This document shows positions 35,397-44,087 of a stretch of DNA of 50,631 nucleotides, piece after piece. Both the position numbers and the translations under genes were made by a program. The DNA comes from Bacteroidota bacterium (GTDB taxonomy: Bacteria; Bacteroidota; Bacteroidia; Chitinophagales; Chitinophagaceae). Location of the stretch: contig VBAQ01000066.1 of the NCBI GenBank assembly GCA_005883765.1, forward strand, positions 1 to 50,631. Reading direction: 5' to 3'. The notes beneath the pieces were generated by a model. The model ran no database searches, was not told the origin of the DNA, and was given only the letters and a program-made list of their open reading frames with translations. How positions within the stretch are numbered: the first letter of the stretch is position 1; every line of letters starts with the position of its first letter.

Positions 35397-37019
35397 ATGC
35401 GACAATTTGCTGAACTAGTGCAAACATTGGGTACATCAACAAAGACTAATGAGAAGCTCGACGCTTTGTCCGAATATTTTTCTACTGCGAACGATAAAGA
35501 TAAAGTGTGGGTGATCGCTATTTTCAGCGGGAGGAGACCAAAACGTGCTGTCAACTCCACTCAATTATGGACGTGGTGTAATGAACTTGCTCAATTGCCT
35601 GGCTGGTTGTTCGAAGAATGTTACCATGCTGTGGGCGACCTGGCTGAGACGATCGCTTTGCTATTGCCCGAAGCAATTCCCTCGGACGCCTCCTATCCTT
35701 TGCATTATTATTTGGAAACACTGATCAGCATAGAAAAGCAAGATGAGGCCATACGAAAAGCATTTATTTTAAGATCGTGGCAAACGATGACCCAACCTGA
35801 ACGATTTGTTTTTAATAAATTAATTACTGGCAACTTCCGAATCGGTGTATCTCAAAACTCAATGGTGAATGCCTTAGCAAAAACTGTGAAGCTTGATCCG
35901 TCGGTAATTGCTCATCGAATAAGCGGAAACTGGGATCCAATGGCGACAAGTTTTGCAGACTTGCTGAGCGAGAATACCCTGACAAAAGATTATTCAAAGC
36001 CTTACCCATTTTACCTGGCTTACGCGATAGAAGATGATGTCAATTCTCTTGGCGAGCCAGTTGAGTGGCAGGCTGAGTGGAAATGGGATGGGATCCGCGG
36101 CCAGATGATCAAAAGAAACGGGGAGCTGTTTGTGTGGAGCAGGGGCGAAGACCTAATGACAGATAAATTTCCCGAGTATCATGCTTTGCGAAATCATTTG
36201 CCAAACGGTGTTGTGTTGGATGGTGAAATTTTGGTAGCGCAGAACTCCTCTTCCTCACAGCGCGGCGATGAGGTTTTCCCCCTTCCGTTTGCTCTCCTGC
36301 AAACAAGGATTGGCAGAAAAAATGTCACAAAGAAACAATTGACTGAGGCGCCCGTTAGTTTTTGTGCTTACGATCTTTTAGAATACGAAGGGAATGACAT
36401 GCGAGAAACTTTTTTAATTGAAAGGAGGGTGCTGCTGGAAAAGATTGTAAAAAGCATTAACCATCCAGCCTTGTTGTTGTCACCCCTAATTCCATTCTCG
36501 ACCTGGGAAGAATTAGCGAATCTGCGATCGCAATCCCGAAATATGGGAAGCGAGGGAATCATGTTGAAGAGGAAGGATTCAATTTACCAGGTTGGAAGAA
36601 AGCGGGGCGACTGGTGGAAGTGGAAGATCGATCCGCTGGTAATTGATGCAGTGATGATCTATGCGCAGAAAGGTCATGGCCGGCGAAGCAGTTTATACAC
36701 GGATTACACGTTTGCCGTAAAAGATGGAGATAAATTGGTGGGCTTTACAAAAGCCTATTCCGGATTGACAGATAAAGAATTTGCCCAGGTAGATCAATTT
36801 GTGAAAAGAAATTCTCTCGAAAAGTTCGGCCCAGTGAGAACAGTGAAGCCGGAGCTTGTTTTTGAAATTGCTTTTGAAGGCATTGCTGCTTCGAACCGGC
36901 ATAAGTCGGGGGTTGCTTTACGGTTTCCCCGCATTAACCGGTGGAGAAAAGACAAAACCGTTAATGAGATCAATACCATAGATGATCTCAAAAAAATGCT
37001 GGAGCTTTACGGAAAATAA
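35397..37019 (+). CDS. ATP-dependent DNA ligase
   Basis: 540 residues with an N-terminal DNA-binding domain, then the nucleotidyltransferase domain with the adenylated lysine in EWKWDGIRG (Lys229), followed by VVLDGEILV, EGIMLKRKDS and WWKWKIDPLVIDAVMIYA (motifs III-V), and a C-terminal OB-fold. It forms a repair pair with the preceding exonuclease. The helicase and phosphoesterase genes that often complete this cluster are not found nearby in this window. Confidence 0.94.
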   Translation: MRQFAELVQTLGTSTKTNEKLDALSEYFSTANDKDKVWVIAIFSGRRPKRAVNSTQLWTWCNELAQLPGWLFEECYHAVGDLAETIALLLPEAIPSDASYPLHYYLETLISIEKQDEAIRKAFILRSWQTMTQPERFVFNKLITGNFRIGVSQNSMVNALAKTVKLDPSVIAHRISGNWDPMATSFADLLSENTLTKDYSKPYPFYLAYAIEDDVNSLGEPVEWQAEWKWDGIRGQMIKRNGELFVWSRGEDLMTDKFPEYHALRNHLPNGVVLDGEILVAQNSSSSQRGDEVFPLPFALLQTRIGRKNVTKKQLTEAPVSFCAYDLLEYEGNDMRETFLIERRVLLEKIVKSINHPALLLSPLIPFSTWEELANLRSQSRNMGSEGIMLKRKDSIYQVGRKRGDWWKWKIDPLVIDAVMIYAQKGHGRRSSLYTDYTFAVKDGDKLVGFTKAYSGLTDKEFAQVDQFVKRNSLEKFGPVRTVKPELVFEIAFEGIAASNRHKSGVALRFPRINRWRKDKTVNEINTIDDLKKMLELYGK

Positions 37020-37082
37020 TCGCCCGCTGCTCTCCGTGCGTTTACGCGCGTTGCCAGTGAGGCGGAAAAATAAATCGCAGCT

Positions 37083-38471
37083 ATGAAAAAATTAATTGTC
37101 TGTGGTGTCTTTTTGATTGGATGTATTTCATTCATTACCGTTACGTCAAATGACGATCCTGTGCCCATTCCGCGGAGTCAGCAGCGCTTTGGCAACGCAG
37201 ATTCCGGATATCAGTACATCATCAGCGGGGATTATGTAAAAAGTGGGCTTCCACTCAATTTGTATCAGTTCATTTTTAAGAAAGAAAAAAATAACTTACT
37301 GGATCGCGCCGGCGATAATTCGCAGGTCCGCTATGACTTTAATGTTGTGAAGGCAGTTAATGGGGAGAGCGTTGTGGTGCCAAACTGTTTTCAATGTCAC
37401 GCCCAGTTTTTTGATGGCAAATTAATCATCGGTCTTGGAAATTCGACTGGTGATTTTACAAGAGAACAAAAGTTAAAACCGTTTCAGAAAATGTTGCTGT
37501 CATATTTGAAGCTAAAGCCAAAAAAATATGAGGCAGCAAAAGATTTTCTAACAGTCAGCCTGGACATTGGTGACGAACTTTTTACTGACATTGTGGGGGC
37601 AAATCCTGCGGATAGACTGACTGCATTGCTTGTGTCTCACCGGGATCCAGTAACTCTTGAGTGGAATCGGAAACCCAGCGTTATCTTACCCGAACAAGTT
37701 ATTCCTTCTGATGTGCCTGCATGGTGGTTATTGAAAAAAAAGAATGCGATGTTTTACAATGGTTTTGGCCGTGGCGATTTTGGAAGATTTTTGATGGGAT
37801 CGAGTTTGCTGACCACAAAAGATACTGTTCATGCAAAAGAAGTAGACACGCACATGCCCGATGTGCTTTCGTATTTATATACTATTGAAGCTCCCAAATA
37901 TCCAAAGGGAATTGATGAGCAACTAGCAGGAGAAGGAAAAACCATTTTCGAAAATAACTGCAGCCGTTGTCATGGAACTTACGGCGCGAACGGACAATAT
38001 CCGAATCTTCTGATTCCCGAATCCATAATAGGCACGGATTCGTTGCTCAACAAAAGCAACTATCAATATTCTGACCTGATCGACTGGTATAATAAGAGTT
38101 GGTTTAGTAAAGGCGATCATCCTGCAACACTTGCTCCCTTCAATGGTTACATTGCGCCACCATTGGATGGAGTGTGGATCACGGCACCCTATTTTCATAA
38201 CGGTTCTGTGCCAACCATCGAAGCAGTTCTGAACAGCAAACTTCGACCAAGGTACTGGGCCAGGGACTTCGTGCAGGGGACTTCCTCCGGAGACTCTTCA
38301 AAGTATGATTATGAAAAACTAGGCTGGCAGTATCAATCTCTCCCAGCTCCAGGTAATAAATATGTTTACAATACAATGCTGCCGGGTTACGGAAATTATG
38401 GCCACAGTTTTGGCGATCATTTGACAGATGCAGAGAGAAAAGCTGTGATTGAATATTTGAAAACTTTGTGA
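37083..38471 (+). CDS. Di-heme c-type cytochrome resembling RoxA-like peroxidase/oxygenase
   Basis: 462 residues with an N-terminal signal helix (1-20). Two CxxCH heme sites are CFQCH at 102-106 and CSRCH at 293-297. APYFHNGSVPT at 368-378 is the hallmark segment shared by RoxA-type rubber oxygenases and MauG/CCP-type di-heme proteins. It is shorter than RoxA (about 650-700). Exported and membrane- or periplasm-located; the substrate is unknown. It follows the DNA ligase by 63 bp but probably belongs to its own unit, as the functions do not match. Confidence 0.85.
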   Translation: MKKLIVCGVFLIGCISFITVTSNDDPVPIPRSQQRFGNADSGYQYIISGDYVKSGLPLNLYQFIFKKEKNNLLDRAGDNSQVRYDFNVVKAVNGESVVVPNCFQCHAQFFDGKLIIGLGNSTGDFTREQKLKPFQKMLLSYLKLKPKKYEAAKDFLTVSLDIGDELFTDIVGANPADRLTALLVSHRDPVTLEWNRKPSVILPEQVIPSDVPAWWLLKKKNAMFYNGFGRGDFGRFLMGSSLLTTKDTVHAKEVDTHMPDVLSYLYTIEAPKYPKGIDEQLAGEGKTIFENNCSRCHGTYGANGQYPNLLIPESIIGTDSLLNKSNYQYSDLIDWYNKSWFSKGDHPATLAPFNGYIAPPLDGVWITAPYFHNGSVPTIEAVLNSKLRPRYWARDFVQGTSSGDSSKYDYEKLGWQYQSLPAPGNKYVYNTMLPGYGNYGHSFGDHLTDAERKAVIEYLKTL

Positions 38472-38541
38472 CGGTCTAAAAAAAATCTCTGTTTAACCGG
38501 AAATGGTACAAAATAGTTCTCTTCTTTCAGGGGATAGGGGT

Positions 38542-39252
38542 CTATCCTTCCAGGTGAATACAAAAAATAATCATTCTCGAAGAAATGCGATCAAGTACGT
38601 TGGAGTACTTTAAATTCTCGTCGCGGCTGTGAATATTTTTCAAACCATTACTGATCTTTATTTCCGGCGACAAAATAAAACTGGGGAAGTAAAAATTACA
38701 GCCGAGACCGGCTTCAAATCCATAATCATATTTCTGGATCTTTACAAGCTCCTCCGCTCGTTTTGCACGCGCATTGCTGGCCAGATCAATATCAGCCTTC
38801 ACACCACCCAGCATGTACACGCGAAAATTGCCAATGCGATCGGAGAAAAACTTCAGCTGCAGTGGAAAAGTCGTAATTACCGATTCGACTTTTTTTGTTA
38901 CAGAATCAGTTTCTTCAAAGGGATCAGCATACTTGAGCTTGTAAAATAAATTTCGCTCCGTGAATAGCAATTGTGGATTGAACCGAAGTTCAAAGCGATT
39001 CGTCAACCTTGCTGTTGCCAGCAGTCCCAGTTGAAATCCTCCGGATGTCAACGGCTTTGCGACATACACGCTGTCATATTGCAAAAAGCGAGGATGCGGC
39101 TCGGCGTGAAAACTCGCAATATTAAATCCGAGTGTGATCCCAAAGTAGTATGGCTTCGCATCGTGCTCGGTTTGATAATAGTCTCGTTCCTGAGAATATA
39201 TTTTTGAAGTGACCAATAAAGACAGAATCACCAAAACATAAATAAAATTCAT
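38542..39252 (-). CDS. porT: PorT, Type IX secretion system outer membrane protein
   Basis: From the ATG at 39252 there are 236 residues with a signal peptide (1-20, ending KIYSQ) and a small barrel: YYFGITLGFNIASFHAE, LGLLATARLTNRFELRFNPQLLFTERNL, ITTFPLQLKFFSDR. The sequence pattern and the position right after menG/ubiE match PorT (SprT) of the T9SS, where this gene order is conserved. The start shares four bases (ATGA) with the ubiE stop, so the two are translationally coupled; the longer start at 39285 is unlikely. Assembly role in the secretion machine. Confidence 0.85.
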   Translation of the reverse strand: MNFIYVLVILSLLVTSKIYSQERDYYQTEHDAKPYYFGITLGFNIASFHAEPHPRFLQYDSVYVAKPLTSGGFQLGLLATARLTNRFELRFNPQLLFTERNLFYKLKYADPFEETDSVTKKVESVITTFPLQLKFFSDRIGNFRVYMLGGVKADIDLASNARAKRAEELVKIQKYDYGFEAGLGCNFYFPSFILSPEIKISNGLKNIHSRDENLKYSNVLDRISSRMIIFCIHLEG

Positions 39253-40004
39253 CTTAGGGGCTTTTTTCCCAGATATATGCAACATATTCCTGCGCTTAAT
39301 GATTTAAATGAGGTATCGGAATAACCAACTCTGTTTAAAATATCAATAAAATCGTGGCGGTCTGGAAATAATTTGGCCGACTGGTTCAGATATTGGTAAG
39401 CCTTCTTATTTTGGGAAAACCAACGGGCTACTTCCGGGGCAACGATGCCCATGTACAAATTATACAGGCTACGGAAAATTTTTATGCGGGGTCGTGAAAA
39501 CTCAAGTACTACCAGTTTACCCCCAGGCTTTAATACACGAAGCATTTCCCTCAAACCGTTCTCAAGATGCTCAAAATTTCTTACCCCAAATGCCACCATT
39601 ACCGCATCAAACGAATCATTGGTAAAATTTATTGTTTCGCTATCCCCAGCTTGTAACTGGATAAAGTTGGCAAGTCCTTCTTTTTCAACCTTTTTTATTC
39701 CTAGTTCCAGCATTTGCTCCGAAATATCAATTCCAATTATTTTCTCAGGGTTTAACAGATGGTAGGCAATGATCGCCATCTCGCCTGTGCCTGTAGCGAC
39801 ATCTAAAATTTGTTTCGGTTCATCTTTCTTCAGCTGGCTGACCGCTTTTTTCCTCCACTTTATGTCAATGCCGCATGAAAGCATGCGGTTCATCAGATCA
39901 TACCGGTCAGCGAGGTCATCAAACATTTCCGCAACCTGTTCCTTTTTTGTTTTTTTTGAATCGCTGAATGGCCTAACACTTTCGTGAGGTAAGCGTTTTT
40001 CCAT
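39249..40004 (-). CDS. menG: Demethylmenaquinone methyltransferase (MenG/UbiE)
   Basis: 251 residues. SAM-binding motifs are ILDVATGTGEMAIIAYHLL, IIGIDISEQML and SFDAVMVAFGVRNFEHLENGLREMLRVLKPGGKLVVLEF, all typical of the UbiE/COQ5 family. In Bacteroidota it carries out the last methylation of menaquinone. The stop overlaps the porT start. Confidence 0.95.
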   Translation of the reverse strand: MEKRLPHESVRPFSDSKKTKKEQVAEMFDDLADRYDLMNRMLSCGIDIKWRKKAVSQLKKDEPKQILDVATGTGEMAIIAYHLLNPEKIIGIDISEQMLELGIKKVEKEGLANFIQLQAGDSETINFTNDSFDAVMVAFGVRNFEHLENGLREMLRVLKPGGKLVVLEFSRPRIKIFRSLYNLYMGIVAPEVARWFSQNKKAYQYLNQSAKLFPDRHDFIDILNRVGYSDTSFKSLSAGICCIYLGKKPLR

Positions 40005-40150
40005 GAGGCTGCGAAGGTAAGAATTGACGATGAGTGATAAATAATGATCATCGGGTAAAAAATTGTTGCCGCCAATGTTTTGCCGACTGAATTTTCATCT
40101 ATAGTCGTCAATGCAAAGTTTTGCGCATCTTTACGCCCTTGCATGAAGCT

Positions 40151-40789
40151 ATGCAGATCAAACAAGCAAAGTATTTAACCAGTAGTCCCTCAGTCGATGA
40201 ATGCCCCGAACCTGACCGGCCGGAGATTGCGTTTATTGGCCGAAGCAATGTTGGCAAATCATCATTGATCAATATGCTCTGCAACAACAGCAAGCTGGCA
40301 AAGACCTCTGCTACTCCAGGCAAAACCCAATTAATAAATCATTTCGAAATACAAAGTTCCGCAACTCCTTCCTCTCGGGCAACGGTGGTGGAACGGCCGT
40401 GGTATTTGGTCGATCTTCCCGGCTATGGCTTTGCTAATGTCTCTAAAAGTAGCCGCAGGCGATGGGAGCAAATGATCGAAAACTATATTCGCAAAAGACG
40501 GAATCTTTTAAATCTTTTTGTGCTTATCGACAGCAGACATACGCCCCAAAAAATTGACCTTGAGTTCATCAGTAAACTCGGAAAGTGGCAACTACCATTC
40601 GCATTAGTCTTTACGAAAACAGATAAGAACAAACCAGGGGTAACAGAGAAGAATGTAAATCTATTTATGCAAGAACTGGAGCGATCATGGGAAGAACCGC
40701 CCATGTTTTTTATAAGTTCTGCCATTACAAAGGAGGGGCGAAATGAGATAATGGGTTATATTAGTCAATTCATAAATGCAGCCAGATAA
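40151..40789 (+). CDS. engB: Ribosome biogenesis GTPase EngB (YihA/YsxC)
   Basis: 212 residues from the ATG at 40151. GTPase motifs: G1 GRSNVGKSSLIN, G3 VDLPGYG, G4 TKTDK and the G5 region ISSAITKEG. It acts in large ribosomal subunit assembly. The longer reading from a TTG at 40121 adds 10 residues without support. It is divergent from menG, and has a candidate region upstream without a clear promoter box. Confidence 0.96.
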   Translation: MQIKQAKYLTSSPSVDECPEPDRPEIAFIGRSNVGKSSLINMLCNNSKLAKTSATPGKTQLINHFEIQSSATPSSRATVVERPWYLVDLPGYGFANVSKSSRRRWEQMIENYIRKRRNLLNLFVLIDSRHTPQKIDLEFISKLGKWQLPFALVFTKTDKNKPGVTEKNVNLFMQELERSWEEPPMFFISSAITKEGRNEIMGYISQFINAAR

Positions 40790-40857
40790 ATTCCGTTTTT
40801 CGCTATTGGAATTTTCAAAATTTATGAGCTATATTGCATTTAATATACTCCTTAGTT

Positions 40858-41064
40858 ATGAAAGTATTTTTTACCGAAAGAAATATTGTTGTGGTTTTGT
40901 TTGTGATGGTGTTGATTACTTTTTCGCTGGCGCAAAATGAAACAAAGAGGATAGAACAACTTTATAATGGCGGTCATGCCGCGATCAAAGACTTTCCCAC
41001 TCAAAAGTTCGATGCTAAAGTAAATATCAAAGACGTCAAAAATTTCCCGTCGTCCGTACAATAG
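40858..41064 (+). CDS. Small exported or membrane-anchored protein
   Basis: 68 residues with one N-terminal hydrophobic helix (about 8-24, NIVVVLFVMVLITFSLAQ) that looks like a signal peptide cleaved after LAQ or a membrane anchor. The rest is polar (NETKRIEQLYNGGHAAIKDFPTQKFDAKVNI). No family is recognised. Upstream engB ends 68 bp away; co-transcription is possible. Confidence 0.55.
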   Translation: MKVFFTERNIVVVLFVMVLITFSLAQNETKRIEQLYNGGHAAIKDFPTQKFDAKVNIKDVKNFPSSVQ

Positions 41065-41181
41065 CTCCTCATTATCCCTTCCTGGTTTTTGTAACCATGT
41101 TTATTCGGATCGTGAATAAAAATAGTGAGACAGCGTTCTGCTACCTCGGTGAGAGGCAGGATTCCACTTGCAAATCAAAGA

Positions 41182-41655
41182 TCAGTTTACGATCTTATTG
41201 GCGCAGCTGCTACTGGCAAAGGCCTCGGGCTTGGCTTTAAATGCAAAACCCATTCCCAGGATATAACCCATCGCTTCCTTCAAGGCATCATTACTCTTGA
41301 AGTGCGGATTCGTGTTAATGTCTGCATGTACTTCCATTTCTACATTGTAGATGGTAAAAAGGTTGCAAAGCTCATATGCAATTTCAATGCTCTTTGCCAC
41401 TTCCAATAACATTCTTTCTTTGATCGTGAACTTCTGGCGGGTCTTTTCATTATGAATAAACATGAAACCGCCGTGGCCCTCGCGCAAAAAAACAATGACA
41501 GTGGCAAATTCAGTGTCCTGGCCTTTTACCTGCGAATCGGTACCAATGCAAACTTTCAATCTGAAACCTTTTTCAGTTTCACGTTTGATAACGTTTTCAA
41601 CGGCCTGGTAAATGGGTAATTCAATTGGGTCGCCATTAAATTTTCTCCATCTCAT
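41182..41655 (-). CDS. YkuK-type RNase H-fold protein (DUF458)
   Basis: 157 residues of the DUF458/YkuK family: VCIGTDSQVKGQDTEFATVIVFLREGHGG, EVAKSIEIAYEL, and VHADINTNPHFKSNDALKEAMGYILGMGF read in parts. The fold is RNase H-like with acidic residues in the active-site positions (Asp of GTDSQ, Glu of MEVHAD), but activity is not proven. Its ATG is placed directly after the U tract of an upstream terminator-like hairpin, an unusual arrangement. It ends near 41182 with a 117-bp gap to the small exported protein gene. Confidence 0.85.
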   Translation of the reverse strand: MRWRKFNGDPIELPIYQAVENVIKRETEKGFRLKVCIGTDSQVKGQDTEFATVIVFLREGHGGFMFIHNEKTRQKFTIKERMLLEVAKSIEIAYELCNLFTIYNVEMEVHADINTNPHFKSNDALKEAMGYILGMGFAFKAKPEAFASSSCANKIVN

Positions 41656-41691
41656 AAAAAAAGAGGTTTTTCTAAGTTATAGAAAAACCTC
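41656..41691 (-). terminator. Terminator hairpin directly abutting the YkuK-like start codon
   Basis: On the minus strand a perfect 12-bp stem (41691-41680 with 41674-41663, loop of 5) is followed by exactly seven T at 41662-41656. The ATG of the YkuK-like gene starts at the next base, 41655. It can terminate transcripts of the metalloprotease gene. Confidence 0.85.
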
Positions 41692-41718
41692 GGACCAACA
41701 AATAGTGCACGGATTAAT

Positions 41719-41735
41719 GTTCCGCCTGGCGGAAC
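41719..41735. repeat. 17-bp palindrome after the metalloprotease gene
   Basis: GTTCCGCC-T-GGCGGAAC forms a perfect 8-bp stem with a one-base centre. It lies between the metalloprotease stop and the terminator, and has no T run. Confidence 0.5.
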
Positions 41736-41742
41736 GAAAAAG

Positions 41743-43344
41743 CTATTGTTTAACTAATTTTTCAGTCCATTGCTGATCTCCATCGATAAAACGGATGAGG
41801 TATATGCCGGTGATCATTCCGTTTGTATTGATGGTATTCATCCCGCTTTCCAATCTTCCTTTACTCAGCACTTTGCCGTTCAAATCAAACAATGAATAGT
41901 CGAAAGCCGAAGGACTTGTTACTGTAATCACTTCGTTTGTAATCAGGTTGTTTAAAAGTTTTGGCCTGGCATTATTAACAGATGGCTTAATGGCAACAAT
42001 GTTTGAATAGTAGTGGCCGCCATTATCAAATTCCGCATACACACGATATAGCGCGGCCTTTGTATCCACGGGTCGATAGGTGTAGGAGCGGTCCGAGTTA
42101 GCAGGTTGTGTCAATTCGGAAAAGTTTTTCCCGTCCGTAGATCTCTCTATAACTTGCCTTGTTAATGTTTCATCGGCCAGCAACGTCCAGTTCAGGATAT
42201 GGTTATCATTATTGAATGTTCCCTTTAATTCGAGCTTATGTAAAGGCAGCGGGCTCTCCACCAATTCTCCCTGGACGGAATACGATCCCTGGATAGCATA
42301 GTTCGGTGCGTAAGTATTTCCTGTTCCCTCTACTTTGAAATAGTAGGTGCCGGTACTTAAAGTAGTATCGATAAGTACGTTTAAGGTGGAACTTGAAGTA
42401 TACGTATTGAGCAAAGCTTGCGAATGGTCATACAAAGAAACCTTCAAATCGAGATTTGCTCCTGCATTGCCCGAACCCACATTGAAAGGGACAGCACTTA
42501 ACTGGAAAAGTTTTAGAGAAGGAACAGTGATTTTGAAATAGTTCTGATATGTATTTTTTACAAGAATGCTGTTAGCCGTAAACTGGTCGTTGGAAAATGT
42601 TTCGTTGACAGCAGTGTTAAAAGCGTTCGAAGAAAAGTCCGAACGATAGGTTATACCGTTTGCTGCGCTGGTAATTACATCAAGATCTTTTTGGATTGTA
42701 CTGCAGCTGATACTATTAGGACCGTTATACCATGTTGTTAAATTTCGACTATAGCCTACGCCCATGATCGGCGCCCAACTTATTTCACCTGTTCCAATGC
42801 CGGAGTTATATTCCGATGTTTTTACACAACTCGAGTTGTACACACTTTGATGTCGCAAACCGAGAGTATGGCCCGCTTCATGCGAGGAAGCCTCTGAGAT
42901 GTTTTTTGTATTGTATCCTAATAAAGCGGAAAACACAAAACAAGGAGTATTGTCACCCCAGGTAAATGAATTTACAAACGCGACACCACCTGCTGAACCA
43001 TACCAATCAGAAGTGACTGTAATAACAACTCTCATTCTTTTATTGGCGGGCGCACTCCAATATTTGGTTGAATCGGTGGTGATGTTTACAGTGAATGGAC
43101 GGTAATCTTCTGACACTCGGTTGAACACCTCTGTCATTTGTGCTGCGCTAAGCCCGGAAGCCCCGCAATAAATCGGACCACTTACATTCCAACTGGTGCC
43201 TGACACAGTCTGGCCATCAAAGTCAAGATAAATAGTCGGCGTGGCGGAGGGATAACTTTCCAAAATGGGAACCTGTGAAGATGCCACTAAAGCACTTGTA
43301 CAAAGTAGTCCCACAAGACAGGATGAACGGATCAGGTTTTTCAT
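41743..43344 (-). CDS. Secreted metzincin-like zinc metalloprotease with T9SS C-terminal domain
   Basis: 533 residues with a signal peptide (1-23, ending ASSQ). The zinc site is HEAGHTLGLRH at 155-165, with a candidate Met-turn at Met194 (PIMGVGY). The catalytic domain starts almost directly after the signal, so no long pro-domain is present. A beta-rich middle (about 250-370) and a beta-sandwich follow. The final about 60 residues (SLFDLNGKVLSKGRLESGMNTINTNGMITGIYLIRFIDG...EKLVKQ) form a T9SS type A sorting domain, so the protein is exported through the T9SS. A companion gene lies 64 bp upstream on the same strand. A terminator follows at 41656. Confidence 0.88.
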   Translation of the reverse strand: MKNLIRSSCLVGLLCTSALVASSQVPILESYPSATPTIYLDFDGQTVSGTSWNVSGPIYCGASGLSAAQMTEVFNRVSEDYRPFTVNITTDSTKYWSAPANKRMRVVITVTSDWYGSAGGVAFVNSFTWGDNTPCFVFSALLGYNTKNISEASSHEAGHTLGLRHQSVYNSSCVKTSEYNSGIGTGEISWAPIMGVGYSRNLTTWYNGPNSISCSTIQKDLDVITSAANGITYRSDFSSNAFNTAVNETFSNDQFTANSILVKNTYQNYFKITVPSLKLFQLSAVPFNVGSGNAGANLDLKVSLYDHSQALLNTYTSSSTLNVLIDTTLSTGTYYFKVEGTGNTYAPNYAIQGSYSVQGELVESPLPLHKLELKGTFNNDNHILNWTLLADETLTRQVIERSTDGKNFSELTQPANSDRSYTYRPVDTKAALYRVYAEFDNGGHYYSNIVAIKPSVNNARPKLLNNLITNEVITVTSPSAFDYSLFDLNGKVLSKGRLESGMNTINTNGMITGIYLIRFIDGDQQWTEKLVKQ

Positions 43345-43408
43345 ACAAGGTGGATTTAAAATTGGTTTTGCATAGGATTGGATTAAAACGGGCGCTTCGA
43401 AAAATCAG

Positions 43409-43882
43409 TTATTCGCTTATAAGATCATAAAGTCCTTTCTTTTTAAGATAATATTGATTATTCACTGAAATAATTTCATAACTATCTCCATGCTGAAGGC
43501 TAATGATTCGTCCAATATATTTAATGGTATTGTCAGCATCCGTAATTTTTGTAAACACAAGTCTAGCGCCCACACGATTGGTAGAACGGATCACCACGCT
43601 CACTGATTTAGGATCGTCAGATTTTGAAACTACCTGGCCTGAGAAGTTGAAATCCGAGCTGATGGGAACATCCACTGATTGACCAACTTTAAGCATGAAC
43701 AGGTTAGAAAGATTGACTGGATTGAATTCTAGCTGATCAGGGAGATCGGCAAACAACTTTGGCTTGTTGTAATCGGGTTCATTAATAGGAACCTTCGTCG
43801 AGCTACGATTGGTTTGCGCAAAAGAGCACAGAGCACAAAAAAGACAGCATGCGCTGAGTACAGCAATACTTAGGTTTCTCAT
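43409..43882 (-). CDS. Exported companion of the metalloprotease
   Basis: 157 residues with a signal peptide (1-22, ending SFAQ). The mature part is beta-rich, with a hydrophobic patch LSNLFMLKVGQSVDVPISS, and ends with YIGRIISLQHGDSYEIISVNNQYYLKKKGLYDLISE read in parts. No T9SS domain and no zinc motif are seen. Since it precedes a metalloprotease that lacks a pro-domain, it could be a separate inhibitor or folding helper, but this is an inference. The family is not recognised. An inverted repeat lies 34 bp upstream. Confidence 0.65.
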   Translation of the reverse strand: MRNLSIAVLSACCLFCALCSFAQTNRSSTKVPINEPDYNKPKLFADLPDQLEFNPVNLSNLFMLKVGQSVDVPISSDFNFSGQVVSKSDDPKSVSVVIRSTNRVGARLVFTKITDADNTIKYIGRIISLQHGDSYEIISVNNQYYLKKKGLYDLISE

Positions 43883-43915
43883 TTAGATATTGTTTAGACT
43901 AAATAGGATATTTCC

Positions 43916-43944
43916 ATCGACGGTTGAATTGATTCAACGTCGAT
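43916..43944. promoter_or_regulatory. Inverted repeat upstream of the companion/protease unit
   Basis: ATCGAC-(G)-GTTGAAT-TG-ATTCAAC-GTCGAT is a 13-bp dyad with one bulged G and a two-base centre. It is 34 bp ahead of the minus-strand gene at 43882, in promoter position. It may be an operator or a leader hairpin. Confidence 0.4.
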
Positions 43945-44087
43945 TTTCAACGGGGACGGATAAACAAATTTTGCAAATTAGTTTTCGGTTTGCAAGTGTT
44001 TGATTTGGAAAGATAAAAAATCAAGTGCTTACCCCTAGGGTGCTTTCGTACATTTTCGATTTGTCAACTAGTTTTTTACGATGCTGT

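Noticed and set aside
41065-41181. Possible RNA structure (CCTC/GAGG hairpin) between the small exported protein and the YkuK-like gene
   Set aside because: Only a short stem; no tRNA cloverleaf, T tract or known RNA motif could be built.
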